A DNA stretch of 64,000 bases from Saccharomyces uvarum (GCA_947243795.1 OX365942.1:372001-436000); one strand, 5' to 3'; counted from the first letter of the stretch, positions 50,015 through 60,379 are shown. Numbers and translations are program-made. Notes: generated by a model from the sequence alone, not told the origin.

Positions 50015-51526
50015 TTATCTTTCACCCCTATCCATGTTTTCTCTCGTCATCATTCTTCCTGTTCTTCCCTTACCTCTGGCAATCTTCTCCTTGTTTCTTC
50101 TGTTCATTTCCATGACAACTTCACCATTGGCCTTATCGACAGAGTCTCTTAGGGTTAATATAATGTTCTTGTCCACATTTTCCTTCGGTAGTTTCTTACC
50201 CAGCACTTCTTCGATTCTTAAGATCAACTCCAGATCATACTGTGATACCAGCGAAACGGATTTCCCCGATCTACCGGCTCTTGCCGTTCTACCTACACGA
50301 TGAATATAGGATTTAGAATCAACAGGAATATCGTAGTTTACAACTATATCCACAGATGGAATATCTAACCCTCTAGCAGCAACATCTGTAGCCACAAGGA
50401 TAGCTCTCTTACCTGCCTTAAACAGATCCAGAGCACCCATTCTTTGGTTTTGATTCAAGTCACCGTGTAGAGCAGTGGCGCTGAACTCCAGCAAATTGCA
50501 CAATCCCGATAATCTTTCGGCATTGGCCTTTGTTCTAGTGAAAATAATCATTGTTTTCCCGATGAACTCATTTAGTAGATATATCAAGTACGTGTTCTTA
50601 AGACCACCTGGCACAACCATTAATGTTTGCACCAGTGTGTCCACGGTTTGATATTTATTTGATACGGCACACTTCACAGGATTTGTCAAACTGGCTCTTT
50701 GTAATTTATCAATTTTAGAAGTCATAGTGGCAGAAAATAAATATGTAGTTCTTTCTTGCGTTGGGATAATTTTTAGAATTCTATCAAGAACGGGTCCAAA
50801 TTCCATATCTAATAATCTATCTGCTTCATCCATAACCAAAAACTTCAGCTTCCTTAGCGAAAACCCCTTAGTGTTCTCTAGATGATCCATTAATCTACCA
50901 GGTGTAGCAATAATAATATGTGGTTTTCTCATCAAGTCTCTAGCTTGGTCCATCATATTCATACCACCCACAATACATGTTGACCTCACGCCCATTAAGG
51001 ACCCCAATGAATCAAAAGCTTCTTTGATTTGTTGCGCCAATTCTCTCGTTGGGGCAAGAATACATGCATAGTATGGCTCTTGATCGTGCCATAAACGGTT
51101 TAAAATGGGAATGGCAAACGCGGCAGTCTTACCGGAACCTGTTTGTGCAAGACCAATGATATCATGACCTGCTAGTGCTGGTGGGATTGATTTAGATTGA
51201 ATTGGAGTAGGTTTGGAATAGTTCAAGTTCTTACAAGCTTGGAGCAACTCAGGAACCAGATTTAACTCATTAAATGTTTCGAAGGATTCACCTTCCTTTG
51301 AATGGTCATCCCCGGTTGACGTAGAGTCTTTAGATTTACTTTTTGGTTTGGAAATCCTTTTCTTTTCTGTAGTGGAAGCTTCTTCGGAATCAGATTCTGA
51401 ACTACTTTCATTTTCCTCTTCTATCCGTTTCTTTTGATTCTCAAGAGCCTTTGCTCTGATCTTTTCAGCCAAAGAAGTTAATTCGCTAGCATTCTTATTT
51501 TCCTTCTTCTTGATGATCTTCGACAT
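50015..51526 (-). CDS. RRP3: Rrp3, DEAD-box RNA helicase for 18S rRNA processing
   Basis: Rrp3 is a nucleolar DEAD-box ATPase needed for early pre-rRNA cleavages leading to 18S rRNA. The 503-residue frame matches the roughly 501 residues in S. cerevisiae. In order: an acidic Ser-rich N-terminus, the Q motif KPTPIQSKSIPPAL near 110, motif I AQTGSGKT near 130, PTRELAQQ near 162, TPGR near 210, DEAD near 232, SAT near 263, and domain 2 with TDVAARGLDIPSVD near 385 and HRVGRTARAGRSG near 412. All catalytic motifs are intact. It shares a divergent promoter with SSF1, another ribosome-assembly gene. Confidence 0.96.
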   Translation of the reverse strand: MSKIIKKKENKNASELTSLAEKIRAKALENQKKRIEEENESSSESDSEEASTTEKKRISKPKSKSKDSTSTGDDHSKEGESFETFNELNLVPELLQACKNLNYSKPTPIQSKSIPPALAGHDIIGLAQTGSGKTAAFAIPILNRLWHDQEPYYACILAPTRELAQQIKEAFDSLGSLMGVRSTCIVGGMNMMDQARDLMRKPHIIIATPGRLMDHLENTKGFSLRKLKFLVMDEADRLLDMEFGPVLDRILKIIPTQERTTYLFSATMTSKIDKLQRASLTNPVKCAVSNKYQTVDTLVQTLMVVPGGLKNTYLIYLLNEFIGKTMIIFTRTKANAERLSGLCNLLEFSATALHGDLNQNQRMGALDLFKAGKRAILVATDVAARGLDIPSVDIVVNYDIPVDSKSYIHRVGRTARAGRSGKSVSLVSQYDLELILRIEEVLGKKLPKENVDKNIILTLRDSVDKANGEVVMEMNRRNKEKIARGKGRTGRMMTRENMDRGER

Positions 51527-51832
51527 CTTTATAGCCTGCTTAAATACCTTTTTCCTGTCAAATAGCGGTATATAGCCCTCATAAAAGGCACTGTAGTCAA
51601 ATATGTATTATTATTCTCTAATGCTCATCGATTAAATTAAATTTTTCATTTCCTATCGTCTCACACGAAAGTGAAATTTTTCAGTGAAAAAAAAAAAAAT
51701 GAAAAGAAGCTCATCTCATCGCAATATTCGTTCGATAGCTTTTACTAGGTTAGAAGAGTTTTGGTTCGTTATATCAAAATAATCTTGAAAGAACCTAGGC
51801 AATCGAACACATAGAAATATCGGTATTCTAAC
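51527..51832. promoter_or_regulatory. Divergent RRP3/SSF1 promoter with two PAC words and RRPE tracts
   Basis: The shared 306-base promoter has CTCATCG at 51624-51630 and CTCATCGC at 51715-51722 (PAC cores), plus A/T cores AAATTTTTCATT near 51640 and TGAAATTTTTCA near 51671-51682 (RRPE-like) and a 13-A run. It serves two ribosome-biogenesis genes, so the motifs probably coordinate them. Confidence 0.75.
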
Positions 51833-53185
51833 ATGGCTAAAAGAAGACAAAAAAAGAGAACTCATGCGCAGATTATACCTGAGCAGGAAAAAGGTATTCC
51901 AAAATCAATGGTCATTAGAGTCGGGCAAACTTCCTTGGCCAACCACTCTTTGAACCAATTAGTAAAGGATTTCCGTCAAATCATGCAACCACATACAGCT
52001 ATAAAACTGAAAGAGCGTAAGTCCAATAAACTCAAGGATTTCGTCGTTATGTGTGGTCCATTAGGTGTTACTCATCTTTTCATGTTCACGCAATCTGAAA
52101 GGACAGGTAATGTTTCTTTAAAGATAGCAAGAACTCCACAGGGTCCTACTGTCACTTTCCAAGTGATGGATTATTCCCTGGGTAAAGACATCAAAAAGTT
52201 CCTAAAAAGACCAAAATCATTGAATAATGATGACGTACTAAATCCACCATTGCTAGTCTTAAACGGGTTCTCCACATCCAAGAAATCCGGCGAAGACAAT
52301 CAGGACGTAAACGTAGAGAAGGTCATTGTTTCCATGTTCCAGAATATCTTCCCACCTTTAAATCCAGCTAGAACTTCATTAAATTCTATCAAACGTGTAT
52401 TCATGATTAACAAGGACAGAGAAACGGGTGAAATCTCCATGCGTCATTACTTCATTGATATTAGAGAAGTAGAGATCTCTAGAAACCTGAAAAGACTTTA
52501 TAAGGCTAAGAACAACTTGAGTAAAACGGTGCCGAATTTACATCGAAAAAATGATATTTCCTCATTGATCTTGGACCACGATTTGGGTGCTTATACATCT
52601 GAATCCGAAATTGAAGACGACGCCATTGTGAGAGTGGTTGATAATCAAGACGTCAAAGCAAAGCATTCTCAAAATTCGAAACCCCAAAAGAAATCAGCAG
52701 AGACAAAGGATGATAAAGAGGAAGGAGAAGAAGAAGACGTGGAAATGGAGGAACCTAAACGCCAAGAACCTTCCCAACCAACTCCACGTAAGAAGGCTAT
52801 CAAGCTCACTGAATTAGGACCAAGACTGACCCTAAAACTGATCAAGATCGAAGAAGGAATCTGTTCAGGTAAAGTGTTGCATCACGAATACGTTCAAAAG
52901 TCAAGCGGGGAAATCAGAGAATTGGAGAAGAGACATGCTGCAAAGATGAGACTCAAGGAACAAAGAAAGAAAGAGCAAGAAGAAAACATCGCGAAAAAGA
53001 ACGCTGTCAAAGATGCCAAAAAGGAACGTAAGTTGGAAAGAAGAAAAGCTAGAGCAGCAGAAGAGGGCGACGGTGAAAACAAGGCAGATGCTATGAGTGA
53101 TGATGAATCTTCTTCCAGTGAAGACGAGCATTACAGTGATGTTCCTGAAGATCTGGATAGTGATTTATTTAGCGAAGTTGAATAG
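51833..53185 (+). CDS. SSF1: Ssf1, Brix-domain 60S assembly factor
   Basis: Ssf1 is a nucleolar Brix-domain protein that binds pre-60S particles and protects ITS2 from premature cleavage; S. cerevisiae has a second copy, Ssf2. The frame is 450 residues (about 453 in S. cerevisiae). The Brix domain runs from about residue 25 to 290 (KSMVIRVGQTSLANHSLNQLV near 24-44 in part; FVVMCGPLGVTHLFMF near 69-84; NSIKRVFMINKD near 184). A long acidic/basic charged tail from 290 ends ESSSSEDEHYSDVPEDLDSD. Divergent promoter with RRP3. Confidence 0.95.
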   Translation: MAKRRQKKRTHAQIIPEQEKGIPKSMVIRVGQTSLANHSLNQLVKDFRQIMQPHTAIKLKERKSNKLKDFVVMCGPLGVTHLFMFTQSERTGNVSLKIARTPQGPTVTFQVMDYSLGKDIKKFLKRPKSLNNDDVLNPPLLVLNGFSTSKKSGEDNQDVNVEKVIVSMFQNIFPPLNPARTSLNSIKRVFMINKDRETGEISMRHYFIDIREVEISRNLKRLYKAKNNLSKTVPNLHRKNDISSLILDHDLGAYTSESEIEDDAIVRVVDNQDVKAKHSQNSKPQKKSAETKDDKEEGEEEDVEMEEPKRQEPSQPTPRKKAIKLTELGPRLTLKLIKIEEGICSGKVLHHEYVQKSSGEIRELEKRHAAKMRLKEQRKKEQEENIAKKNAVKDAKKERKLERRKARAAEEGDGENKADAMSDDESSSSEDEHYSDVPEDLDSDLFSEVE

Positions 53186-53480
53186 GTTAACTTTGGAACC
53201 AGAAACTTTAACTTTAAAGCTAGCATTTTTGCCGGTACACGTATATAATTTCTCCTTCAGATAACTTGCATACTTTATATATAAATTATTGAATATAAAA
53301 CACAAAACTTTTTGTCTTAACATTTTATGTGCAGAACAAGAGATCTATGACAGGTGAAAAAACCGGAGCAGTTTTTGCCCTTTTTTTATATATTTGCTAC
53401 TCTAAGCTGCAGTTTCTATCCGCAAGCATAGATGCGATACTCCAGAAAGAATATTTTGTCCGAAGGTTGAGATCATCAGT

Positions 53481-54323
53481 ATGAAATCTACAAGATGGAT
53501 TTTCAAGGATTACATATCCAGGCACCGAGTTAAAGCGTTCGATAGTTTGTTCTCAAGACGACTTCCTACATTGAATGCAACGAAGCAACTTCAAGTAGGT
53601 GAGCATTTTCTTTTCTTTCCGCCACCACTTGAAAAGTTTGGTAAAGATGGATATTTCAACTACCAAAGCCCCGCCATACTATTGGATGACCCCAAGTTAC
53701 AATACCGCAGAAGGGTTTGGGGTCAAGGTGAGCTTATCCAATATTCGCCCATCAACTTAGACCAAGAATACACATGCCAAGAATCAATAAAATATATAAA
53801 GAAATTGCGGGACGAGCATGTGGTCTGTATTGAAAGGGCCCTTCTACAAAACAACCTTGAGAATGGGACTAATAAGAGTGACGTCTGCTTATTGGAGAGG
53901 AGAGTCTTAATGTATACAAACTCACCACCAAACAAGACACCAACAGGCCCCCTCGCAGAAAGAGCGGGGTACAGGAGCTTGGGGAATTTCACGGTTACTG
54001 ATATGGATATCATAGCGTATGGACAATTGTCTCTAAACCCGCATCGAATACATTGGGACAAGGAATACTGCCGCCAAGTTGAGGGGTACGAAGATATCAT
54101 CATGCAAGGTCCCTTTTCTATCCAGCTGTTACTGAAATGCATTCAGCCGCTTTTAGGAAAGCCTATTATACAACTACGATACCGCAATTTAAATTATATC
54201 TATCCAGCAACAACTCTAAACATATGTCAATCTTTGAATTCTCCGGCCAACAGGCAGACATTCCAAGTCAGAGACCTCCGGGAAAATAACATAGTTTACT
54301 TGACCGCGGAAATTTGCTGCTAG
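53481..54323 (+). CDS. HTD2: Htd2, mitochondrial 3-hydroxyacyl-thioester dehydratase
   Basis: Htd2 catalyses the dehydration step of mitochondrial type II fatty-acid synthesis, needed for lipoic acid and respiration. The 280-residue frame equals the S. cerevisiae length. The N-terminus is basic (MKSTRWIFKDYISRHRVKAF). A hot-dog fold appears in the C-terminal half: YGQLSLNPHRIHWDKEYCRQVEGY near 185-208 (shortened; NPHRIHWD carries the catalytic His region) and QGPFSIQLLLKCI near 214-226. The short AT-rich spacer before it holds its promoter and the SSF1 terminator. Confidence 0.93.
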   Translation: MKSTRWIFKDYISRHRVKAFDSLFSRRLPTLNATKQLQVGEHFLFFPPPLEKFGKDGYFNYQSPAILLDDPKLQYRRRVWGQGELIQYSPINLDQEYTCQESIKYIKKLRDEHVVCIERALLQNNLENGTNKSDVCLLERRVLMYTNSPPNKTPTGPLAERAGYRSLGNFTVTDMDIIAYGQLSLNPHRIHWDKEYCRQVEGYEDIIMQGPFSIQLLLKCIQPLLGKPIIQLRYRNLNYIYPATTLNICQSLNSPANRQTFQVRDLRENNIVYLTAEICC

Positions 54324-54654
54324 GAACAGTAAGAGCCGTCTCTGCGGATCACTAGTAGCCACACATTTTCGTATTTTCAATGCTGCACTGATTGGTTGCT
54401 GAACAATAGAAAGTCACGAACGAGATGCCAGTAAATATCTCGCCATCACCAGGTTGACGGTAAACGCTCTGCGGGAGGAACTTTAAAAAAAGGTGAAAAA
54501 AAAAATAAAAAGCAAAAAGTGAAAAATCAAATGTATTCGATACTTTCTTTTCCACCTAAAGGGTTTCTTCTAGTCGCTTGCTTATCGCTTCGAATATAAA
54601 CCGCATAGTGAAAAGGGTATTTAGCTAGGCCAACTTTCACATAAGTCAGAGGAA
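54324..54654. other. HTD2-DYS1 intergenic region
   Basis: The 331-base spacer includes the HTD2 3' end and the DYS1 promoter, with A tracts around 54485-54530. No RNA gene is seen. Confidence 0.5.
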
Positions 54655-55818
54655 ATGTCCGATATCAACGAAAAACTACCAGAGCTATTGCAAGACGCTG
54701 TCTTGAAAGCATCTGTTCCGGTCCCAGATGACTTTGTCAAAGTCAAAGGTATCGACTATTCAAAGCCTGAAGCCACCGATATGAGAGCAACTGACCTGAT
54801 AGAGGCCATGAAAACCATGGGTTTTCAAGCTAGTTCTGTGGGTACTGCTTGTGAGATTATCGATAGTATGAGATCATGGAGAGGTAAACATATTGACGAA
54901 TTGGAAGATCATGAAAAGAAAGGTTGTTTCGATGAAGACGGGTACCAAAAGACGACCATTTTCATGGGTTACACTTCTAACTTGATCAGTTCCGGTGTTC
55001 GTGAGACTCTACGTTATTTGGTTCAACATAAGATGGTTGATGCAATTGTCACTTCTGCCGGTGGTGTGGAAGAAGATTTAATCAAATGTCTTGCTCCAAC
55101 CTATATGGGTGAATTTGCATTGAAGGGTAAGGCCTTGCGTGACCAAGGTATGAACCGTATTGGTAACTTGCTGGTTCCAAATGATAATTATTGTAAGTTT
55201 GAAGAATGGATTGTTCCAGTCTTGGACAAGATGTTGGAAGAACAAGATGAATACGTTAAGAAGCATGGTGTTGACTGTTTGGATGCTAACCAAGACGTAG
55301 ACTCGCCCATTTGGACCCCATCTAAGATGATCGATCGTTTCGGTAAGGAAATCAACGACGAATCTTCTGTCCTGTACTGGGCTCATAAGAACAAGATCCC
55401 AATCTTTTGTCCATCTTTGACTGATGGTTCCATTGGTGACATGTTGTTTTTCCACACTTTTAAAGCGTCACCAAAACAACTAAGAGTTGACATTGTCGGT
55501 GATATCCGTAAGGTCAACTCCATGTCCATGGCCGCTTACAGAGCCGGTATGATCATTTTGGGTGGTGGTTTGATCAAGCATCATATTGCCAATGCTTGTT
55601 TGATGAGAAATGGTGCTGATTACGCCGTTTACATCAACACTGGTCAAGAATACGATGGTTCTGATGCAGGTGCCAGACCTGATGAAGCTGTTTCTTGGGG
55701 TAAGATTAAAGCAGAAGCTAAATCCGTTAAACTTTTCGCTGATGTTACCACCGTTTTCCCATTGATTGTCGCTGCTACATTTGCCAATGGTAAGCCAATC
55801 AAGAAAGTTAAGAACTAA
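54655..55818 (+). CDS. DYS1: Dys1, deoxyhypusine synthase
   Basis: Dys1 transfers the butylamine group of spermidine to a lysine of eIF5A (Hyp2/Anb1), the first step of hypusine formation. The 387-residue frame equals the S. cerevisiae length. NAD and spermidine sites are visible: [19 protein letters not shown] near 106-124, [13 protein letters not shown] near 132-144, the active-site lysine region at [40 protein letters not shown] (about 312-351, given here only as the span), and HIIANA-like HHIANACL near 309. Codon use is strongly optimal, implying high expression. It is convergent with RRP4. Confidence 0.97.
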   Translation: MSDINEKLPELLQDAVLKASVPVPDDFVKVKGIDYSKPEATDMRATDLIEAMKTMGFQASSVGTACEIIDSMRSWRGKHIDELEDHEKKGCFDEDGYQKTTIFMGYTSNLISSGVRETLRYLVQHKMVDAIVTSAGGVEEDLIKCLAPTYMGEFALKGKALRDQGMNRIGNLLVPNDNYCKFEEWIVPVLDKMLEEQDEYVKKHGVDCLDANQDVDSPIWTPSKMIDRFGKEINDESSVLYWAHKNKIPIFCPSLTDGSIGDMLFFHTFKASPKQLRVDIVGDIRKVNSMSMAAYRAGMIILGGGLIKHHIANACLMRNGADYAVYINTGQEYDGSDAGARPDEAVSWGKIKAEAKSVKLFADVTTVFPLIVAATFANGKPIKKVKN

Positions 55819-56020
55819 TGAAAATTCTGGGGGAAAAAATAAAATTTGTATTATTTCTTCTTTTTTTTTGTAAAGAATTTGTTTTAAATAGAGATAAATA
55901 GAAAAATGAATATATTTATATTATCAAAATAATAGTTGTAATGTTTGCGATAAAGTTTAATGAATTACGTTTGTGTGTGCGTATATATATATATATAATT
56001 TGTGTAAGTTAATTATTTTT

Positions 56021-57103
56021 TCAATTGCCATTGCCTCTCATTTTCTCAGCGGTTAAAATATCATTACCGATGGACTCCATTACGTTTTTTTCGATCAGTT
56101 CACCTATATTTGGATAGACCATACTAGCTTCGTAAGCACTCACCACACGTTGTTGAGTAATACCGATTTCACAGAACGCCAACGCCTTGATGACATTCGC
56201 GTATCGGCAAATTGTTTGTCGTATGCTGTTTGATATGGAAGGATCATTTTCGTCTGAATATATTTGCCAAGAGGATTCCTCTTCTAGTCTTGTGATGGAG
56301 GGGTTTAACGATACTGCTCCGGTGGGGCCCGACGAATTATTTGAGGCATTGTTGTTAGCAGTGGGCGTGTCTCTTGCCAGGTCCATTGGAGAGGTTTTTT
56401 TCAACCATATATAACCATTGACCCCGAGGACCACGGTGATGTTACCGGGCAAATTATGAGTATGGTTTTTAGCTCTGACGATCAAAGAACTTGGAACTTG
56501 ACAAAACATACCATTTCTTAACTTCCCATATTTCAAAGATCTTGTGTGCAAAGAAGCACTGCCATCCTGGAATAGAGACTGCACCTCCGCATTTAGTAGG
56601 TCACCTTCTTTAAGGAAACTTCTCATTTGCAATTCATCACTTTCAGATTTTCTTCTTAGAATACCACCTGGTAAATTAACAGAGCCTAACATCAGCACAG
56701 CGTGCTGCTTACCGCCAATGTCCACTTTCCATCTCTTATTACCCACTTCGGCGATTCTCCCCACGATGTGGTCACCGGTCTCCGGAGCATAACGACCTCT
56801 CAATGGGATAACCGATAGCAGTCTATTGACACGGGACACTGTACCGGCGACGGAGGAGTAAGTCATGTTGTCAAGAAAGTATGTACCGTGGCCTCTCATC
56901 CAGATGGGGTCATCGGTGACCAGTTCACCGGGTGTCACGATCTGAGAGTCGGACTCATCCTTGGAACGTGAGTTTACATCCGGCAAATAGATGTCTTTCT
57001 CATCTTCATCCTCGTCGTCGGATATTCCTGTGTTGTTATACAGCAGATTGGAAGAGTTTTGGAAAGCTCCATTCCGTTTGGTTATTGTGATAACTTCAGA
57101 CAT
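56021..57103 (-). CDS. RRP4: Rrp4, exosome cap subunit
   Basis: Rrp4 is one of three S1/KH-type cap proteins of the RNA exosome. The ATG at 57103 (MSEVITITKRNGAFQNSS) gives 360 residues, one more than in S. cerevisiae; nine in-frame upstream codons are unconserved. The S1-like domain covers about residues 105-180 (GDHIVGRIAEVGNKRWKVDI near 108-127) and a KH-like domain follows (GNITVVLGVNGYIWLK near 217-232). The N-terminal 60 residues are acidic. It is divergent from TRM5 over 215 bases with no clear PAC box. Confidence 0.95.
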   Translation of the reverse strand: MSEVITITKRNGAFQNSSNLLYNNTGISDDEDEDEKDIYLPDVNSRSKDESDSQIVTPGELVTDDPIWMRGHGTYFLDNMTYSSVAGTVSRVNRLLSVIPLRGRYAPETGDHIVGRIAEVGNKRWKVDIGGKQHAVLMLGSVNLPGGILRRKSESDELQMRSFLKEGDLLNAEVQSLFQDGSASLHTRSLKYGKLRNGMFCQVPSSLIVRAKNHTHNLPGNITVVLGVNGYIWLKKTSPMDLARDTPTANNNASNNSSGPTGAVSLNPSITRLEEESSWQIYSDENDPSISNSIRQTICRYANVIKALAFCEIGITQQRVVSAYEASMVYPNIGELIEKNVMESIGNDILTAEKMRGNGN

Positions 57104-57318
57104 GCTTATTCTCCTTGCTGCTTCGTACAAAGGTGGTATGGTATGCCAGAAGAAAGATATTTTTTTAATTTTAGTTTTATCATTTTTTCCTCAGCTCATC
57201 ACTCAGTTTGTATTGCGAAAAAAAATGGAAAAAACAAAGACCTTGGGTAAAAAATTTCGATATCGATGGTTTGAACTAAAGGTTAAGACAAAAACTCTTA
57301 CCTTTTTTTGTTCATTGC

Positions 57319-58812
57319 ATGAAAACCGCACTACCAGTATTGCAAAGAGTAAACAAACTGATCAGATCGTGCAAGATGTCAGGAGTATTCCCTTACAGCC
57401 CGCCAGTTAATCGCGAAATGCGAGAATTAGACAGATCGTTCTTCATCACCAGGATACCAATGTGTGCAGTGAAGTTCCCCGAGCCCAAGAACATCAGCAT
57501 GTTCGCCAAGAACTTCAAGGATTGCATTCTAAGGGTGCCACGTATCCCGCACGTTGTGAAGTTGAGCGCCACCAAGCCAGCCGAGGAACCCACGAGCGTG
57601 CCAAACAAGAAGCTGAAGACCACAGATAGCGACAATGGCACAATCTCGAAGGGAGTGCTGTTGCACGATTCTATTCACAGTGTAGAGGAAGCGTATGCGC
57701 AGCTGCCTGCGGAGGCATTGGACTTCCTCAAGGAAAACCGGGCGGAGATCCTAGCTCATGAATACGTGCTGGACTACGATTTCTGGAAGGCGGAGGAGAT
57801 CCTTCGAGCAGTGTTGCCCGAGGAGTTCTTGGAAGAGATTCCCACGGGCTTCACGATCACTGGCCACATTGCGCATCTGAACCTGCGCGGCGAGTTCAAG
57901 CCATTCGACTCGCTCATCGGACAGGTCATCCTAGACAAGAACAACAAGATCGAATGCGTGGTGGACAAAGTGAGTTCCATTGCCACGCAGTTCCGGACCT
58001 TTCCGATGAAGGTCATTGCCGGTAAGAGCGACAGCCTGGTGGTGGAGCAGCGCGAATCCAACTGCACATTCAGGTTCGACTTCAGCAAGGTGTACTGGAA
58101 CTCCAGACTGCACACTGAGCACGAAAGACTGGTCAAGCAGTACTTCCAGCCTGGCCAAGTCGTGTGCGACGTCTTCGCCGGCGTGGGGCCCTTTGCCGTG
58201 CCCGCGGGCAAGAAGGATGTCATTGTGCTGGCCAATGACCTGAACCCGGAGAGCTACAAGTCCCTGCAAGAGAACATCGCGTTGAACAAGGTCGCGCAGA
58301 CGGTTAAGTCCTTCAACATGGATGGCGCAGAGTTCATCCGTCGCTCGCCAGAGCTCTTACAGCAGTGGATCCAGAACGAAGAAGACGGCACGATCAAGAT
58401 CCCTGTTCCCGCCAGGAAACGCCACCGGTCCCAGCAGCAGCAGCAAGAGCAACCACAACCGCGCTTCAAAGAAGTGCCGATTCCAACTCGAATCAGTCAC
58501 TATGTCATGAACCTGCCCGACAGCGCCATCTCTTTCTTGGGCAACTTCCGCGGCATCTTCGCGGAATACAACCGCGAAGATGGCAACGACGAAATGCCGT
58601 GGGTGCACGTGCACTGCTTCGAAAAGTACCCGCCCGGCGAAGACGTCACTGAGCACGAGCTGCATGCGCGCGTTCACGCGCGCATCGTCGCCGCACTTAA
58701 AGTCACGGCGCACGACCTACCGCTACAAGCCGTTGCACTGCACCTGGTGCGCAAAGTTGCGCCCACCAAACCGATGTATTGCGCCAGTTTCCAACTACCG
58801 GCCGCCGTGTGA
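57319..58812 (+). CDS. TRM5: Trm5, tRNA (guanine-37-N1) methyltransferase
   Basis: Trm5 methylates G37 next to the anticodon and starts wybutosine formation in tRNA-Phe. The first ATG (57319) gives 497 residues (499 in S. cerevisiae) with a basic N-terminus (MKTALPVLQRVNKLIRSC) suited to mitochondrial import; the second ATG at 57376 (residue 20, MSGVFPYSPP) has A at -3 while the first has T, so leaky scanning could give a nuclear/cytosolic form. The SAM motif VCDVFAGVGPFAVPAGKK spans residues about 281-298 and NLPDSA is near 397. A CAG-rich stretch codes Gln near 371-378. The gene is GC-rich. A tRNA-Phe gene, coding its substrate, lies 1.5 kb away. Confidence 0.95.
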   Translation: MKTALPVLQRVNKLIRSCKMSGVFPYSPPVNREMRELDRSFFITRIPMCAVKFPEPKNISMFAKNFKDCILRVPRIPHVVKLSATKPAEEPTSVPNKKLKTTDSDNGTISKGVLLHDSIHSVEEAYAQLPAEALDFLKENRAEILAHEYVLDYDFWKAEEILRAVLPEEFLEEIPTGFTITGHIAHLNLRGEFKPFDSLIGQVILDKNNKIECVVDKVSSIATQFRTFPMKVIAGKSDSLVVEQRESNCTFRFDFSKVYWNSRLHTEHERLVKQYFQPGQVVCDVFAGVGPFAVPAGKKDVIVLANDLNPESYKSLQENIALNKVAQTVKSFNMDGAEFIRRSPELLQQWIQNEEDGTIKIPVPARKRHRSQQQQQEQPQPRFKEVPIPTRISHYVMNLPDSAISFLGNFRGIFAEYNREDGNDEMPWVHVHCFEKYPPGEDVTEHELHARVHARIVAALKVTAHDLPLQAVALHLVRKVAPTKPMYCASFQLPAAV

Positions 58813-59425
58813 GGCGACTTAGTGCTCGCCTCTTGCAACCAGACAAAAAAAAAAAGAAACGCGGGATGACTAACACTGTGGTTTTCGAGAAGGCGCGGGG
58901 CTGACTGGGCAGCATGCGATGTGTCATACGCTGCTGAGCGTCTTGGCTCCCTGTTATATAAGTGGAAAGAGAACTAAAGACAGCTTATCGTGTAGGCGTG
59001 GTTTTCAATTCTTTGTATATTGCTTGCTCCGTCTACTGTAACGACGTGGTAGTTGGCGGAATATATATATTCTTGGCAACTTTGGTTGTTACCCATATTA
59101 AAAACAAAAGCAAGTTTCTCTCCACTCCCTCCCTTCCCCCCCTTCCATATAGTCATTTGCATTCGGCATTCGCATACACTTTTATCTGGTTTTTCTTTTT
59201 TGTTGGCTCAGGCGTAATATAGTTTTTTTGGTTTTTCTCGGTTTGATAAAGTAACAATAATGTACTCTTCCATCTTCTAGGCTTTCCCTTCTCCAGGGAT
59301 GCACACTAAAGAAGAAATACAATAATAGAAATTATAAGCAAATTGTTGTAATAGAAAAAAAATAAAAAAATAAAAAAGAACATTGACAATAAAAAAATAA
59401 ACACTATAAATAAAAGAATAAAAAA
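58813..59425. promoter_or_regulatory. TRM5-PCL5 intergenic region
   Basis: The 613-base spacer carries the TRM5 3' end and PCL5 promoter. TGACTAA at about 58866 is one base off the Gcn4 site TGACTCA, of interest because PCL5 is a Gcn4 target. ATATATATAT occurs at about 59061-59070 and A-rich sequence leads to the start. No gene is visible. Confidence 0.5.
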
Positions 59426-60112
59426 ATGTATGAAAATCATAGATTCACTCCGGATTCTGAAGAGTTTGGCGCTGTTGGCAAAGGTAAGAACTTCTCCAGT
59501 AGCAGTAACCCTTACCAGACCCCTCCCACTGAGACAAACAGCACTCCTCCCCAAACCAGTTCCGTTAAGAGGAAGACAAATCTAGCAATCATCATATCGA
59601 ACTTTGCATCCGAAATCAGTCGGCCTCTCTCAAACGGCAAAATCAACAACTCCCCTCAAAACATTCTAAAATTCTTAAATGAAGTCTTTAAAAGATCAAA
59701 GTGTAGCAAGGAAAACGCCGTCCTGGCCACCTTTTATTTCCAGAAGATCTACCAATCTAACATCGGAGACGAGCCCTCGCTGCCCGAATTCTCGCGCTGC
59801 TCCAAGAGGATATTCCTCTCTTGTCTTATTCTGTCCCACAAGTTTCTGAACGACAACACCTACTCGATGAAGAACTGGCAGATCATAAGTGGGCTGCACG
59901 CCAAGGATCTCTCCCTCATGGAAAGATGGTGCCTCGGGAAACTGGATTACCAGCTAGCCGTTCCATACAGCGACCTCTTGCTGTGGGAAACAAACACTTT
60001 GATGAAGAAAAAACAACATATCGTAACCCCCATTCACACTCCGCCGAAGAGAGCTAGAGATTATGATCAAGATTGCAATGCTCACTCTAGAAAACTACTA
60101 AGATCTCACTAA
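59426..60112 (+). CDS. PCL5: Pcl5, Pho85 cyclin
   Basis: Pcl5 partners the kinase Pho85 to phosphorylate Gcn4 and target it for destruction, a feedback on amino-acid control. The 228-residue frame is one residue shorter than in S. cerevisiae. The cyclin box covers about residues 45-170: KTNLAIIISNFASEISRP near 50-67, SKENAVLATFYFQKIYQSN near 92-110, RCSKRIFLSCLILSHKFLND near 126-145 and KDLSLMERWCLGKLDYQL near 164-181. N- and C-termini are polar and Pro/Ser rich, fitting a short-lived protein. Confidence 0.94.
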   Translation: MYENHRFTPDSEEFGAVGKGKNFSSSSNPYQTPPTETNSTPPQTSSVKRKTNLAIIISNFASEISRPLSNGKINNSPQNILKFLNEVFKRSKCSKENAVLATFYFQKIYQSNIGDEPSLPEFSRCSKRIFLSCLILSHKFLNDNTYSMKNWQIISGLHAKDLSLMERWCLGKLDYQLAVPYSDLLLWETNTLMKKKQHIVTPIHTPPKRARDYDQDCNAHSRKLLRSH

Positions 60113-60287
60113 TAAATAAAACGCATCAATCAATCATCATCATTCAAAAAATTTCTTTTTTGACGTTTGAGTTATTTAGTTACATACGATAATAGAATGA
60201 ATCAATTATTTATGAATCAGCCAAGCAAGTGGAAGCCCTTCCTTCGAGTTAATGTAATAATAATGTTTAAAAAAAATTAAAAATAAA

Positions 60288-60379
60288 TGCGAATTCTGTG
60301 GATCGAACACAGGACCTCCAGATTACTTGACCGAAGTTTATTCTTCAGTCTGGCGCTCTCCCAACTGAGCTAAATCCGC
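60288..60379 (-). tRNA. tRNA-Phe (GAA) with a 19-base intron
   Basis: On the minus strand the gene reads GCGGATTTAGCTCAGTTGGG at the 5' end, with A box, anticodon GAA, a 19-base intron (60342 to about 60324) after CTGAAG, the B-box GTTCGATCC and 3' end ...GAATTCGCA without encoded CCA. The exons total 73 bases and match yeast tRNA-Phe. A T-rich terminator tract (minus strand) follows. It is the likely site that attracted the Ty relic upstream. Confidence 0.97.
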
